Assembly: GCA_016939365.1 (NCBI GenBank) | Contig: JAFGHD010000042.1 | Span: 1-43,607, forward strand | Source: Bacteroidales bacterium | GTDB lineage: Bacteria; Bacteroidota; Bacteroidia; Bacteroidales; JAFGHD01 | Reading direction: 5' to 3' | DNA: 43,607 bases | Shown: one piece after another, positions 17,691-26,308 of the stretch | How positions within the stretch are numbered: the stretch's first letter is position 1 | Layout: each line of letters begins with the position of its first letter | Position numbers and translations under genes: made by a program | The notes under the pieces: model-generated | Seen by the model: the letters and a program-made list of their open reading frames with translations, nothing else | What the model was told of the DNA's origin: nothing | The model's database searches: none

Positions 17691-17746
17691 TACAAAGTTT
17701 TTCTCCGGCGAAACTACGAATAATCACTCCTGGGAAAATCCCTGAC

Positions 17747-17777
17747 TTGGTTTTTGACCAATTCGGGTATATCTTTG
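17747..17777 (+). promoter_or_regulatory. Promoter TTG-N20-TATCTTTG for murB
   Basis: TTG at 17747-17749 and TATCTTTG at 17770-17777 are separated by 20 bp and match the Bacteroidota promoter exactly. Its position just before the ATG at 17795 rules out the longer frame starting at 17627 and fixes the murB start, with a very short leader. Confidence 0.8.
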
Positions 17778-17794
17778 GGCCATACCTTTTGCAT

Positions 17795-18811
17795 ATGAAA
17801 GTGCTGCGTCAGTACCCCTGTCTTTCGCTCAATACGTTGGGTTTAAGGGTAGATGCAAATTTCTTTGTCCGGGTTGCTTCCATTGAGGAATTGCCCGGGA
17901 TCAGGAAATTCATCCGCGACCGCCAGGTCCGTTATTTGATACTTGGTGGGGGAAGTAATGTGCTGTTCACGGGGGATTATGACGGTCTGATCCTCAAGGT
18001 GGAACTTCGCGGTATCGATGAGGTCGTGAATTACGGGCCTCACGTTCTCATCAGGGTGTCCGCCGGGGAGGATTGGGATGGATTCGTGGATCACTGTGTG
18101 AAAAGGGGCTGGGGAGGGCTGGAAAACCTTTCCATGATACCGGGAAGCGTTGGCGCGGCACCGGTCCAGAATATCGGTGCCTACGGGGTGGAGATGAAGG
18201 ATTGTTTGGAATGCCTGGAAGCATACGATATGGACCAAAACAGGATGATCACTTTCAGTGCCCGGGAATGCCGGTTCGGATACCGTGACAGCATTTTTAA
18301 AAGCACCTACGGACAAAGGATGCTGATCTGCTCGGTCACTTTCAGGCTCCGGAAGGAACCGATGATCAATATCTCATACGGTACCATCAGACAGGAGCTG
18401 GAAAGGATGCAGGTGAAGGAACCCGGAATAGCTGATGTCAGAAAGGCCGTATGCACGATCCGGAGCAGCAGGCTGCCCGATCCGCTGTTGCTGGGCAATG
18501 CAGGCAGCTTCTTCAAGAATCCGGAGGTGGAGGAAGGGGTCTATAACAGCCTGAAGTCAAGATTCCCTGCCATAACAGCTTATCCGACTGAAAGAGGTAC
18601 CTTTAAGCTGGCCGCAGGCTGGCTGATTGAGCATTGTGGCTGGAGGGGAAAGAGACTGGGCAGGGCAGGAGTGTTCGACAAACAGGCCCTCGTTCTGGTC
18701 AACTATGGAGGGGCATCAGCCTCGGAATTACTTGAGTTGGCGGAAAAAATCAAGAATGATGTGAAAGAACGCTTCGGTGTGTATCTTGAGACGGAAGTCA
18801 ACATCATCTGA
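17795..18811 (+). CDS. murB: UDP-N-acetylenolpyruvoylglucosamine reductase
   Basis: 338 residues from ATG 17795, close to E. coli MurB (342). It reduces UDP-GlcNAc-enolpyruvate to UDP-MurNAc using FAD and NADPH, the second committed step of peptidoglycan synthesis, in the cytoplasm. The FAD-binding segment YLILGGGSNVLFT, the IPGSVGAAPVQNIGAYG loop, the catalytic serine in GNAGSFFKNP and the terminal catalytic glutamate in LETEVNII are all present. The length and NIGAYG loop match type I MurB. It is followed by a DUF2851 gene 65 bp on. A second peptidoglycan precursor locus (murL, murD2) lies about 5 kb further right. Confidence 0.96.
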   Translation: MKVLRQYPCLSLNTLGLRVDANFFVRVASIEELPGIRKFIRDRQVRYLILGGGSNVLFTGDYDGLILKVELRGIDEVVNYGPHVLIRVSAGEDWDGFVDHCVKRGWGGLENLSMIPGSVGAAPVQNIGAYGVEMKDCLECLEAYDMDQNRMITFSARECRFGYRDSIFKSTYGQRMLICSVTFRLRKEPMINISYGTIRQELERMQVKEPGIADVRKAVCTIRSSRLPDPLLLGNAGSFFKNPEVEEGVYNSLKSRFPAITAYPTERGTFKLAAGWLIEHCGWRGKRLGRAGVFDKQALVLVNYGGASASELLELAEKIKNDVKERFGVYLETEVNII

Positions 18812-18876
18812 ATTGCTGAAGACTTCATCGGAAAGCATTCAACCCTGTCTGCCATACCAACCAAACCAATCATCCC

Positions 18877-20151
18877 ATGACTGAGGAGTTTCTTCAATAC
18901 ATCTGGAAAACCAGGCAAATGGACCTGGATCTGTATACTGCGCAAGGGGAGGAGATATCCGTCCTGGATCCTGGGGAGCTGAACCGGGATGCGGGTCCCG
19001 ACTTCTTCAATGCCAGGATACGGATCGGAGGGACATTATGGGCAGGTAACGTGGAGGTTCATGTTTGTGCTTCCGATTGGCTGAAGCATGGACATGACAA
19101 GGATCCGGCATACGACGGGGTCATTCTGCACGTGGTATTCCGGAATGATGCGGAGATATCCAGAGGCAGCAGCATGGATCCAATCCCGGCATTGGAGTTG
19201 GAGGGCCGTTTTGATTACAGGCTATTTGAAAGATATCAGGATATCAGCAGGCATCTGGGATGGGTACCATGTGAAAGACTGCTCTCCTCAATATCCGATC
19301 TGATCACTGACCCCTGGCTCGGCCAGATGGCTATTGAAAAGCTGGAAAGGAAGACGGATACCATCCGCTCACTTCTGACCGGATGCCTCAATGACTGGGA
19401 AGAAACCGCATATCGCCTGATCGCCCGGAATATGGGATTCAGAAAAAACGGAGATGCATTTGAAATGCTTGCAGCATCCCTGCCGTTTCACATCATTGCC
19501 CGGAGGGCTGACAGCCAACGGGACATCGAAGCCCTGCTGTTCGGTCAGGCAGGACTGCTCAGGCGAAATTTCCGGGATCAATATCCCCGGCAACTCCGGA
19601 AAGAGTATGAATTCCTGAGGGACAAATATCAGTTGAAGCCAATGGATCCGGTAATGTGGAAATTCATGAGGATGAGGCCGGTGAATTTTCCAACGGTCAG
19701 AATATCCCAGCTGTCTGCCTTGCTTCACCTGAACAAAAAATTTTTTTCGAGTCTGATCGGTATCAGACATCGGCAGGAAGCCATTGTTTTCTTTAATGCG
19801 GAACCGGATCCGTACTGGCAGGAACACTATCTTTTCGATCATCCCGCACCCACCCGCGGTAAATCCTTAGGGGAAGAAGCATCTTTGTTGTTGACGATCA
19901 ACACGGTAGTTCCGCTGCAGTATGTTTACGGGAGGGTGTCAGGCAACCATACATTTGCAGATCAGGCATTGCAGCTTCTCTGCTCTCTCCCCGCTGAACA
20001 CAACTCTGTCGTCGCGAAGTGGAGGGCCATTGGACTGAATGCCCGTAATGCCGTGCACTCCCAGGCGCTCATTCACATGAAGTCTTTCTGGTGCGACAAA
20101 AGGAAATGCCTTGAGTGCGGTATCGGCAACTGGCTGATGTCGGAGGGTTGA
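18877..20151 (+). CDS. DUF2851 family protein
   Basis: 424 residues, cytoplasmic by appearance (no signal peptide or membrane segment). The opening (TEEFLQYIWKTRQ), then DPGELNRDAGPDFFNARIRI, GNVEVHVCASDWLKHGHDKD and a C-terminal cysteine-containing segment (WCDKRKCLECGIG) are characteristic of DUF2851, which is widespread in Bacteroidota. The N-terminal portion recalls a nuclease-like beta-sheet with Asp, Glu and His residues (NAGPDFF, GNVEVH, SDWLKHGH), but I know of no demonstrated function. It follows murB in the same direction and is probably cotranscribed. Confidence 0.88.
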   Translation: MTEEFLQYIWKTRQMDLDLYTAQGEEISVLDPGELNRDAGPDFFNARIRIGGTLWAGNVEVHVCASDWLKHGHDKDPAYDGVILHVVFRNDAEISRGSSMDPIPALELEGRFDYRLFERYQDISRHLGWVPCERLLSSISDLITDPWLGQMAIEKLERKTDTIRSLLTGCLNDWEETAYRLIARNMGFRKNGDAFEMLAASLPFHIIARRADSQRDIEALLFGQAGLLRRNFRDQYPRQLRKEYEFLRDKYQLKPMDPVMWKFMRMRPVNFPTVRISQLSALLHLNKKFFSSLIGIRHRQEAIVFFNAEPDPYWQEHYLFDHPAPTRGKSLGEEASLLLTINTVVPLQYVYGRVSGNHTFADQALQLLCSLPAEHNSVVAKWRAIGLNARNAVHSQALIHMKSFWCDKRKCLECGIGNWLMSEG

Positions 20152-20300
20152 GACAACCGGTGGTACCTTACAAGTCCTTACCGGATGAAGGATTTACGTC
20201 GCTTTCTTGTGACTGGTGAACTCAACACACAGCTCACAATTCACAACCCGCAACTTCAAACTCTTTTTCTATTTTAGCCGTTATTTACAAACCAGATTGA

Positions 20301-21695
20301 ATGGGGATTCTGGAAGCCATTGATCATGTGATCCAACTCTATAATGATTACGTCGGGGGATACCTGGTGTTGTTTATGTTGATACCGGCCGGCCTCTATT
20401 TCATTATCAGGCTCAGGTTTCTGAATGTTACCATGTTATGGCATTCCATCCGGGTGGTGGCGGGAAAGTATGACCGGCCGGGCGACAAGGGAGATGTCAA
20501 TCATTTCAAGGCGTTGACCACAGCGCTGTCGGCGACCGTGGGAACGGGCAATATCGTGGGTGTCTCACTGGCGATATACCTGGGCGGCCCCGGAGCCATG
20601 TTTTGGATGTGGGTCACCGGCTTCCTGGGAATGATCCTGAAGTACACCGAATGTACCCTGTCACACAAATACCGGGTGTTCAACTCAGATGGCAGTGTTT
20701 CCGGAGGTCCGATGTACTATATGAGATATGCGATCGTTCAGCTTTACCGGGCCCCTGTCCTTGCGAAGGTTATGGCTGTTTTCTTTGCCATAGCGGCCAT
20801 TCTCTGCTCCCTGGGAACGGGTAACATGGCCCAGGCCAATTCGATTGCCGATGTCCTGAATACCAATTACAATGTGTCCGTGTGGGTCACCGGTCTGATC
20901 AACACAGGTCTGGTTCTGCTGGTTGTGGTGGGTGGCATCCGAAGGATTGCCGATGTGGCATCCAGGCTGGTACCTGTAATGGCAATCACATACTTTATCA
21001 GTGCTTTTATCGTGATCATCGCCGAATATGATCAGGTCCCGGCTGCATTTGCGATAATTTTCAGGGATGCTTTTTCAGGAACGGCGGCCACTGGTGGTTT
21101 TGTAGGTTCCACTTTTCTGATGACCATGATATGGGGTGTCAGAAGGGGATTGTTTAGCAACGAGGCCGGACAGGGTTCCGCACCGATTGCCCATGCGGCT
21201 GCAAAAACGGAATATCCTGCCCGGGAAGGTCTGGTGGCCAGCCTGGAGCCCTTGGTTGACACCCTGATCATTTGTACACTCACAGCCCTGATGATCGTGT
21301 TGACCGGTGCATGGCAATCCGGCATCAAGGGCGTGGGTATGACTGTGGAAGCAATGTCAACGGGCCTTGGCCGGATCGGACTGGGGAACCTCGGCGGACA
21401 TGTAGTAGCGCTCGGCCTTATCATGTTCGCCTTCTCCACCATAATCAGCTGGTCTTACTATGGAACAACAGCCGCAAATTACCTTCTCGGGGAAAAATTC
21501 ATCCGACCCTACCAGTACCTCTTTGGCCTGTTTGTCCTTTTTGGATCGGTGTGGGGCATAGATATCGTCTGGCATTTTGTCGATATGGTGATCACCTTCA
21601 TGACCATCCCCAACCTGATCGCCATATTACTGCTGTCTTCCGTTGTCATCAGGGAGACCCGAAGCTACATGGATGCGATGAAGAAAGCCAGATGA
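20301..21695 (+). CDS. Sodium:alanine symporter family (AGCS) protein
   Basis: 464 residues, integral inner-membrane protein with about eleven hydrophobic segments. Motifs of the AGCS family are present: ATVGTGNIVGVSLAIYLGGPGA near residue 75, the GGPMYYM segment, GNMAQANSIAD and RRGLFSNEAGQGSAPIAHAAA. It imports alanine or glycine with Na+. It stands alone with ~150 bp upstream; a weak -7-like TATTTTAG (20270-20277) has one mismatch to the consensus. Substrate preference within the family is not certain. The hydroxyproline operon is distant and no direct link is implied. Confidence 0.93.
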   Translation: MGILEAIDHVIQLYNDYVGGYLVLFMLIPAGLYFIIRLRFLNVTMLWHSIRVVAGKYDRPGDKGDVNHFKALTTALSATVGTGNIVGVSLAIYLGGPGAMFWMWVTGFLGMILKYTECTLSHKYRVFNSDGSVSGGPMYYMRYAIVQLYRAPVLAKVMAVFFAIAAILCSLGTGNMAQANSIADVLNTNYNVSVWVTGLINTGLVLLVVVGGIRRIADVASRLVPVMAITYFISAFIVIIAEYDQVPAAFAIIFRDAFSGTAATGGFVGSTFLMTMIWGVRRGLFSNEAGQGSAPIAHAAAKTEYPAREGLVASLEPLVDTLIICTLTALMIVLTGAWQSGIKGVGMTVEAMSTGLGRIGLGNLGGHVVALGLIMFAFSTIISWSYYGTTAANYLLGEKFIRPYQYLFGLFVLFGSVWGIDIVWHFVDMVITFMTIPNLIAILLLSSVVIRETRSYMDAMKKAR

Positions 21696-21994
21696 TACCC
21701 GGTTGCTGTTTGCCTGTTAATATGGAGTGTGCCCGGTAAGTTTTCCGGGCTGTACTGAGAAATCCCTTGCAAGGGGGTATTGATCCCGGATTAACCCACA
21801 TGCCGGCCTTCGCGCCGGCCCTGTATCTGGCAGACAACCAGGGATTACCCGCTCAGGCCAACGCAGCCGACTTTCCTGCACGCAGACCCGCATTTCAACG
21901 GACAGGCAGGCGGGATGTCGTTGCTCATCATGGCGGATTTGGGTCGAACAATCAGAAAGACAAGTCAGGATGGTGAAGTGTGGAGGATGAGGCT
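21696..21994. other. Intergenic region with several hairpins
   Basis: 299 bp between convergent genes with no convincing coding frame. It contains GCCCGG/CCGGGC at 21731-21750, a perfect 12-bp palindrome CCCTTGCAAGGG at 21764-21775, and a GCCGGC/GCCGGC hairpin near 21800. None is followed by a T-run, so these are not classical terminators, although they may mark transcript 3' ends. Confidence 0.45.
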
Positions 21995-22570
21995 TTAATC
22001 AGGCTCCGGAACACCATAATCACGCGTTTTCAGCAAACGGTTCACTTCCTTGGGGTCAAAATGATCGGGATCAAACTTCCTGCCAATCCATTCCACATAG
22101 GTGGAGTACTCTTTGTGATTCCTGTCCTGCAATATCTTCAGTATATCCTCATAACCCCAGACGCCACCCGAATCCTCAGGGGGGCATGCTCTTTTCCCAT
22201 CAATGCAATAGGGATATTTCTTACCCTCTTCCGGCCCCATGATCTTTTCAACTACGATCTCATGTTCCCAGCTGTCACCAAAATCATACTCATAGATCAT
22301 TTTGGCTTTCACCTTTTTAAGAACATTTTTCAGCGGAATTTCCCGGTAATCGATGGTGTCCTCAAAAAATTCCTCTCCGGGCTGGCAGTAAATGTTCTTG
22401 CCTGAAATAAAATGATGCATGTGAGCATTTTTCCATCCCATTGCGGTCTGGATCACCTTGTGAAATTCCGGCAGGAGGATTCCTTCAGGTACCATCACCC
22501 TTCTCCAGATCGGAGGCTTGGAGTATTTGAGTGTGATCTTGATCTGATATACCTGTTCAATTTCCGTCAT
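21995..22570 (-). CDS. Plasmid pRiA4b ORF-3-like family protein
   Basis: 191 residues from ATG 22570 (MTEIEQVYQIKITL). The pRiA4b ORF-3 signature is clear: VYQIKITLKYSKPPIWRRV, FHKVIQTAMGWKNAHMHHF, a YDFGDSWEHEIVVEKI core, and the closing ACPPEDSGGVWGYEDIL. The family is named from a plasmid gene and also appears beside IS1096-type elements, but in Bacteroidota it is often a lone chromosomal gene, as here. No transposase or inverted-repeat ends surround it. Its biochemical function is unknown. Confidence 0.92.
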   Translation of the reverse strand: MTEIEQVYQIKITLKYSKPPIWRRVMVPEGILLPEFHKVIQTAMGWKNAHMHHFISGKNIYCQPGEEFFEDTIDYREIPLKNVLKKVKAKMIYEYDFGDSWEHEIVVEKIMGPEEGKKYPYCIDGKRACPPEDSGGVWGYEDILKILQDRNHKEYSTYVEWIGRKFDPDHFDPKEVNRLLKTRDYGVPEPD

Positions 22571-22874
22571 GCCACGATGGTTTAAAATCCAATGTTTATG
22601 ATAAGCCACTCATGGTTCTTTGCTAAACCCCCGTAAAATTAGTGAAATCTCTGGTTAATTAATGGGAAAACAGATATTTTTATTAAAAAATATCAATAAA
22701 GTTTGAACAAAGGTTCTGTTGCGCCTGAGGTTGCGATGCCTCAACTTTCGGTAAAGATTTTCAGTTGTGGGTTGAAGGTCTGAAACAGCAAATAGGCTTC
22801 GGTATGTTTATATATATGCCTTTACAGCACCTTCCGGCAAACGTAAGGATTATTTCGTTCTGCCTTTGGAATGA
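22571..22874. other. AT-rich intergenic region with a 9-bp-arm inverted repeat
   Basis: 304 bp between two minus-strand genes. The inverted repeat GATATTTTT (22673-22681) and AAAAATATC (22686-22694) forms a 9-bp stem with a 4-nt loop about 100 bp upstream of the pRiA4b-like start. Read on either strand it ends in A/T sequence, so it could be a weak terminator for yqgE or an operator. No coding frame of note. Confidence 0.45.
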
Positions 22875-23465
22875 TCAGTTCATGGAAGGATCGGCAGGGA
22901 AGTTGGACCAAAGTGTATATTCACCGCCCAGATTCCTGAGGCACAGATCCCAAAGCTTCGCTGGATCTGATTTCATGATCGCATCCACTGTAAGGTTGGA
23001 GACCAGCCATGAATTCCTTTCGAGCTCCCCGTCAAGTTGTTTCGGTACCCATCCGGCATAACCCGCAAAGAATTTGATCTCTTCATTTGATACCCTCCCC
23101 AGAGAGATCATTTCCTTCACCAGGTCGATATCACCACCCCAGTATAGTCCCTCAATGATCGGAATGCTTTCCTCGATCATGTTTCCCAGCGAATGAATGT
23201 AAAACAGGCTGTCGGTCTTTACCGGACCCCCAAGAAAAATCTGTGCATCAAACTGCGGAAAATCCTTCAGGAGGTCATTGAACTTGATGTCAACAGGTTT
23301 GTTGATGATCAATCCGAATGTGCCTTCATCATTATGCTCTGCCAGGAGCACCACCGACCTTTTGAAGTAATAATCAAGCAGAAAGGGTTCGGAAATCAGC
23401 ACCTTTCCTTTTGAGGGTTTAAGGTTGTTTGATTTGATTTTCAATATGTTGCTTAGACTGGTCAT
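22875..23465 (-). CDS. YqgE/AlgH family protein
   Basis: 196 residues, no signal peptide. Family landmarks are present: KGKVLISEPFL, VVLLAEHNDEGTFGLIINKP, FLGGPVKTDSLFYIHS, and FAGYAGWVPKQLDGELERN with the W-x-P-x-Q-L pattern. YqgE proteins are small cytoplasmic alpha/beta proteins whose function is unproven; in some Gammaproteobacteria the relative is called AlgH. It is divergent from murL with a 78-bp intergenic region that contains an inverted repeat. Confidence 0.93.
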   Translation of the reverse strand: MTSLSNILKIKSNNLKPSKGKVLISEPFLLDYYFKRSVVLLAEHNDEGTFGLIINKPVDIKFNDLLKDFPQFDAQIFLGGPVKTDSLFYIHSLGNMIEESIPIIEGLYWGGDIDLVKEMISLGRVSNEEIKFFAGYAGWVPKQLDGELERNSWLVSNLTVDAIMKSDPAKLWDLCLRNLGGEYTLWSNFPADPSMN

Positions 23466-23472
23466 GTTTTAA

Positions 23473-23489
23473 CACTTTGATGCAAAGTG
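23473..23489. repeat. Inverted repeat between yqgE and murL
   Basis: CACTTTG and CAAAGTG form a perfect 7-bp-arm inverted repeat with a 3-nt centre. It sits immediately upstream of the murL -7 box candidate at 23491 and 8 bp from the yqgE start, so it could be an operator shared by both genes or a hairpin in the yqgE leader. Confidence 0.45.
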
Positions 23490-23490
23490 G

Positions 23491-23498
23491 TACTTTTG
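23491..23498 (+). promoter_or_regulatory. -7 box TACTTTTG upstream of murL
   Basis: Exact match to TAnnTTTG. A TTT at 23468-23470 gives a 20-bp spacing with one mismatch to TTG. The transcript would begin near 23505, which fits a murL start at 23544 or 23604. Confidence 0.5.
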
Positions 23499-23525
23499 AG
23501 CGTTCTATAATTAAGTACCAAAGTA

Positions 23526-23553
23526 CAAAAATAATACCAATCATTGGCAACAA
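23526..23553 (-). promoter_or_regulatory. Possible yqgE promoter
   Basis: On the minus strand TATTTTTG (23533-23526) matches TAnnTTTG, with TTG at 23553-23551 giving a 17-bp spacer, slightly short. It lies ~60 bp ahead of the yqgE start at 23465 and overlaps the first codons proposed for murL. Confidence 0.4.
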
Positions 23554-24935
23554 AGGGGAATCCGGCCGGACGTTTCCACCTGCTCAGACGGGAATATGCC
23601 GGAATGACCTATAGAGGGTATGATTACAGTGTGGCGGATCAACGCATGGTGATCCGGTTTGACTTTGATCTGGACGACCGGTTCCGGTTCCGTCCGGAAA
23701 CGGAGATCATATTTCCCGAACCTGTAAACACAGCCCATTTACCGGAGGGGTTGCTTGACCATGCTGTCTTTCTCCTGGGTTTGACTGAACTGATCAGCTA
23801 CTGGAAGGCTGCCTGCCCGCCCAAGATCCGAATATTGCCGCACGGGCTGACAGAAATGCAGAAATCATGGTGGGCAGATCTGTTTTACCAGGGATTGGGT
23901 GAGTTCAGGTACCGAAATGGGATTGATGTTTCCCAAAAGGAGTTTGTGAGTATTGAATGTGAATCGGAGACCTTGCCCTTTCACAGCTTACCGCAGGCCT
24001 TGGACAGGGTGATGATTCCGGTCGGCGGAGGAAAGGATTCAGCTGTCACCCTTAATCTGCTGAAAACTCCGGACTTTATAAGGGTACCTTTTCTGATCAA
24101 TCCCGGAACTCCGTCAAGCCGGATAGTGGAAAGGGCAGGGATCCCGCTCCGGCAGAGCATCGTGATGATGCGGAAACTTGATCGGCAGCTGCTTGAATTG
24201 AACACTCGGGGATTTCTGAATGGACATACCCCTTTTTCGGCAATTGTGGCATTCGGGGGCTTGGTCGCTTCGTTGGCCGGCCGGACCGGATGGATGACAC
24301 TTTCCAATGAATCGAGTGCCAATGAACCAACTGTTCCGGGGACACTCATCAATCATCAATATTCAAAATCGCTTCATTTTGAGGAGCGCTTCAGGAACTA
24401 TATATCCCGCTATCTAACCAATGGGCTTGTCTATTTCAGCTTCCTCAGACCCCTGAATGAGCTGCAGATCGCAAGATTATTCAGCCGGATGGATCATTAT
24501 CATGACGTATTCATCAGTTGTAATTCAGGATATCGTCATAACCGATGGTGCGGTGAATGTCCGAAATGCCTCTTCAGTTGGATCATCCTGGCTCCCTTTC
24601 TGCCACAAGAAACCCTGCAGGGCATCTTTGGCAGCAATCTGCTGGATAAGTCTGAACTCAGGGATATTTTCGACCAGCTTACTGGGATTTCAGAGATGAA
24701 GCCGTTCGAATGTGTGGGAACTCTGGATGAGGTCAACGTTGCACTCTGTATGACCATGGAACGCTACGACGATAGCCGTTACCCCGCTCTTCTGAAGTAT
24801 TATGCCCTGACGGATGCCTGCCGGAGATACCGTCAGGTGGATCCGCAAAGATACCTTTCAGGATTTGACAAAAATCATTTTGTCCCCTTTCCTTATCTGG
24901 ACATTCTCAAAAATGCGATCGATGAGCAGGTGTGA
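23544..24935 (+). CDS. murL: UDP-MurNAc-L-Ala-L-Glu epimerase (MurL-like)
   Basis: 463 residues if translation starts at TTG 23544; ATG 23604 (MTYRGYDYSV) is a good alternative, as little before it is needed for the fold. MurL of Xanthomonas is an ATP-dependent enzyme that epimerises the terminal L-Glu of UDP-MurNAc-L-Ala-L-Glu. The protein shows the PP-loop-like motif PVGGGKDS at 160-166 (pyrophosphatase-type ATP site), SNESSANEPTV, and a WCGECPKC cluster near residues 330-340, all features I associate with MurL. It is followed 4 bp later by a Mur ligase (MurD2-like), the same gene pair used to define the pathway. Assignment rests on motif memory and the neighbour, not on an alignment. Confidence 0.83.
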   Translation: MATKGNPAGRFHLLRREYAGMTYRGYDYSVADQRMVIRFDFDLDDRFRFRPETEIIFPEPVNTAHLPEGLLDHAVFLLGLTELISYWKAACPPKIRILPHGLTEMQKSWWADLFYQGLGEFRYRNGIDVSQKEFVSIECESETLPFHSLPQALDRVMIPVGGGKDSAVTLNLLKTPDFIRVPFLINPGTPSSRIVERAGIPLRQSIVMMRKLDRQLLELNTRGFLNGHTPFSAIVAFGGLVASLAGRTGWMTLSNESSANEPTVPGTLINHQYSKSLHFEERFRNYISRYLTNGLVYFSFLRPLNELQIARLFSRMDHYHDVFISCNSGYRHNRWCGECPKCLFSWIILAPFLPQETLQGIFGSNLLDKSELRDIFDQLTGISEMKPFECVGTLDEVNVALCMTMERYDDSRYPALLKYYALTDACRRYRQVDPQRYLSGFDKNHFVPFPYLDILKNAIDEQV

Positions 24936-24939
24936 GGAA

Positions 24940-26307
24940 ATGAAGACGTGGCTGGAGGGTAAATCGATCCTGCTGCTGGGCTTCGGGCGGGAAGGCCGCT
25001 CCACCTTTCGCTGGCTCAGGAGCATGTTGCCCGAATCCGGCCTCGCCGTTGCCGACCGGGATGATCAGGCTTTGAAGGAATTGAGAGGTGATGAGCGGGT
25101 AACCCTGTTCCATGGCCCGGACTACCTTTCGGCCGTTGCCGGGTATGATATCGTATTCCGGACGCCCGGGTTACCCATGAGCATTCTGAAGAAGATTGTG
25201 GACCCGGAGAAAATTACCTCGCAGACCGATATCTTCCTTCGTCTTTTTTCCCGTCAGGTTATCGGCGTGACGGGGACAAAAGGCAAAAGCACGACATCTA
25301 CCCTGATCCATGAAATCATCAAATCTTCCGGCAACCATACCCTTCTGGCCGGAAATATCGGTGTTCCTCCCTTTGAGATCATGGACCGGATCAAACCGGG
25401 AACATGGGTCGTACTCGAACTGTCCTCCCATCAACTGGAACAGATCCGGACCGGGCCGGCCATATCTGTGATCCTGAACCTGTACCAGGAGCATCTTGAT
25501 CATCACAGCGATTTTCTTTCCTATCAGGAAGCCAAGTTCAACCTGGTACGGAATATGAATCAATACGGTACGCTGATCTACAACCTCGATGACCTGCTGG
25601 TCTCCCGTCATGCTGAGGAAAAGGTTCCGGAAAAACAAAGATTTGGATTTACATACCTTGGATTTCCGGATTCAGGGGTCTGTTTTTCCAATGGGAATGT
25701 TCTTGTAAGGCATCTGGGTCAAGCCTTGGCGAAATACCCAGTTGACAGCAGGCAGTCACTGCCTGGAATACATAATGTCTACAATATCATGGCCTCCGTG
25801 GCTGCAACCTGGACAGCCGAAATTTCAGGCATTGGGGTGTCCGAAACTGTGAACTCCTTCAGGGGATTGCCGCACCGGATGGAAAACATTGGCACTTTCG
25901 GAGGAATCACCTTCTATAATGATTCCATATCAACCGTGCCGGAATCCACCATGATGGCAATTAAATCGATCAGGGGCATTCATACCCTGATTCTTGGTGG
26001 AAAGGACAGGGGAGTGGATTATTCCGGCCTGATCAGTTTCGTGGCATCATCCGAGATACCTGTGGTCATTTGCACAGGTGAAACAGGGATTCGGATATTC
26101 AAAGCCCTGACGGGTGAAAAAAACTGGAGCGGTAATTGTTACATGGCTTCCGGTTACGACGAAATCACCCTACTGATCAGGGAACATACCCTGCCCGGAG
26201 GAATATGCCTTTTGTCGCCAGCAGCTTCCAGCTATGATATGTTCAGGAATTTCCAGGAAAGAGGTGACCGTTTCCGGCAAATCGCATTACAGATGAAAGG
26301 GGTATGA
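24940..26307 (+). CDS. murD2: UDP-N-acetylmuramoyl-L-alanine-L-glutamate ligase (MurD2-like)
   Basis: 455 residues from ATG 24940; this start gives MKTWLEGKSILLLGFGREG, the normal Rossmann opening, and follows the murL stop by 4 bp. Upstream ATGs at 24913 and 24922 would overlap murL. The Mur ligase ATP site is GVTGTKGKSTTSTLIHE, the catalytic glutamate and histidine area reads VVLELSSHQLE and NLYQEHLDHH, and the C-terminal domain has NDSISTVPEST, LGGKDRGVDYSGL and SPAASSYDMF. Sequence features are MurD-like; pairing with murL suggests it adds L-Glu, to be epimerised next door. It is cytoplasmic. If it were classical MurD it would use D-Glu and be expected in the dcw cluster. Confidence 0.85.
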   Translation: MKTWLEGKSILLLGFGREGRSTFRWLRSMLPESGLAVADRDDQALKELRGDERVTLFHGPDYLSAVAGYDIVFRTPGLPMSILKKIVDPEKITSQTDIFLRLFSRQVIGVTGTKGKSTTSTLIHEIIKSSGNHTLLAGNIGVPPFEIMDRIKPGTWVVLELSSHQLEQIRTGPAISVILNLYQEHLDHHSDFLSYQEAKFNLVRNMNQYGTLIYNLDDLLVSRHAEEKVPEKQRFGFTYLGFPDSGVCFSNGNVLVRHLGQALAKYPVDSRQSLPGIHNVYNIMASVAATWTAEISGIGVSETVNSFRGLPHRMENIGTFGGITFYNDSISTVPESTMMAIKSIRGIHTLILGGKDRGVDYSGLISFVASSEIPVVICTGETGIRIFKALTGEKNWSGNCYMASGYDEITLLIREHTLPGGICLLSPAASSYDMFRNFQERGDRFRQIALQMKGV

Positions 26308-26308
26308 T

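Noticed and set aside
21767-21976. 69-codon plus-strand frame in the gap after the alanine symporter
   Set aside because: Rich in Pro, Ala and Arg without family features; the GC-rich hairpins explain the open frame.
21995-22570. The pRiA4b ORF-3-like gene as part of a mobile element
   Set aside because: No transposase, terminal inverted repeats or target duplication surround it, and the family is common on chromosomes.
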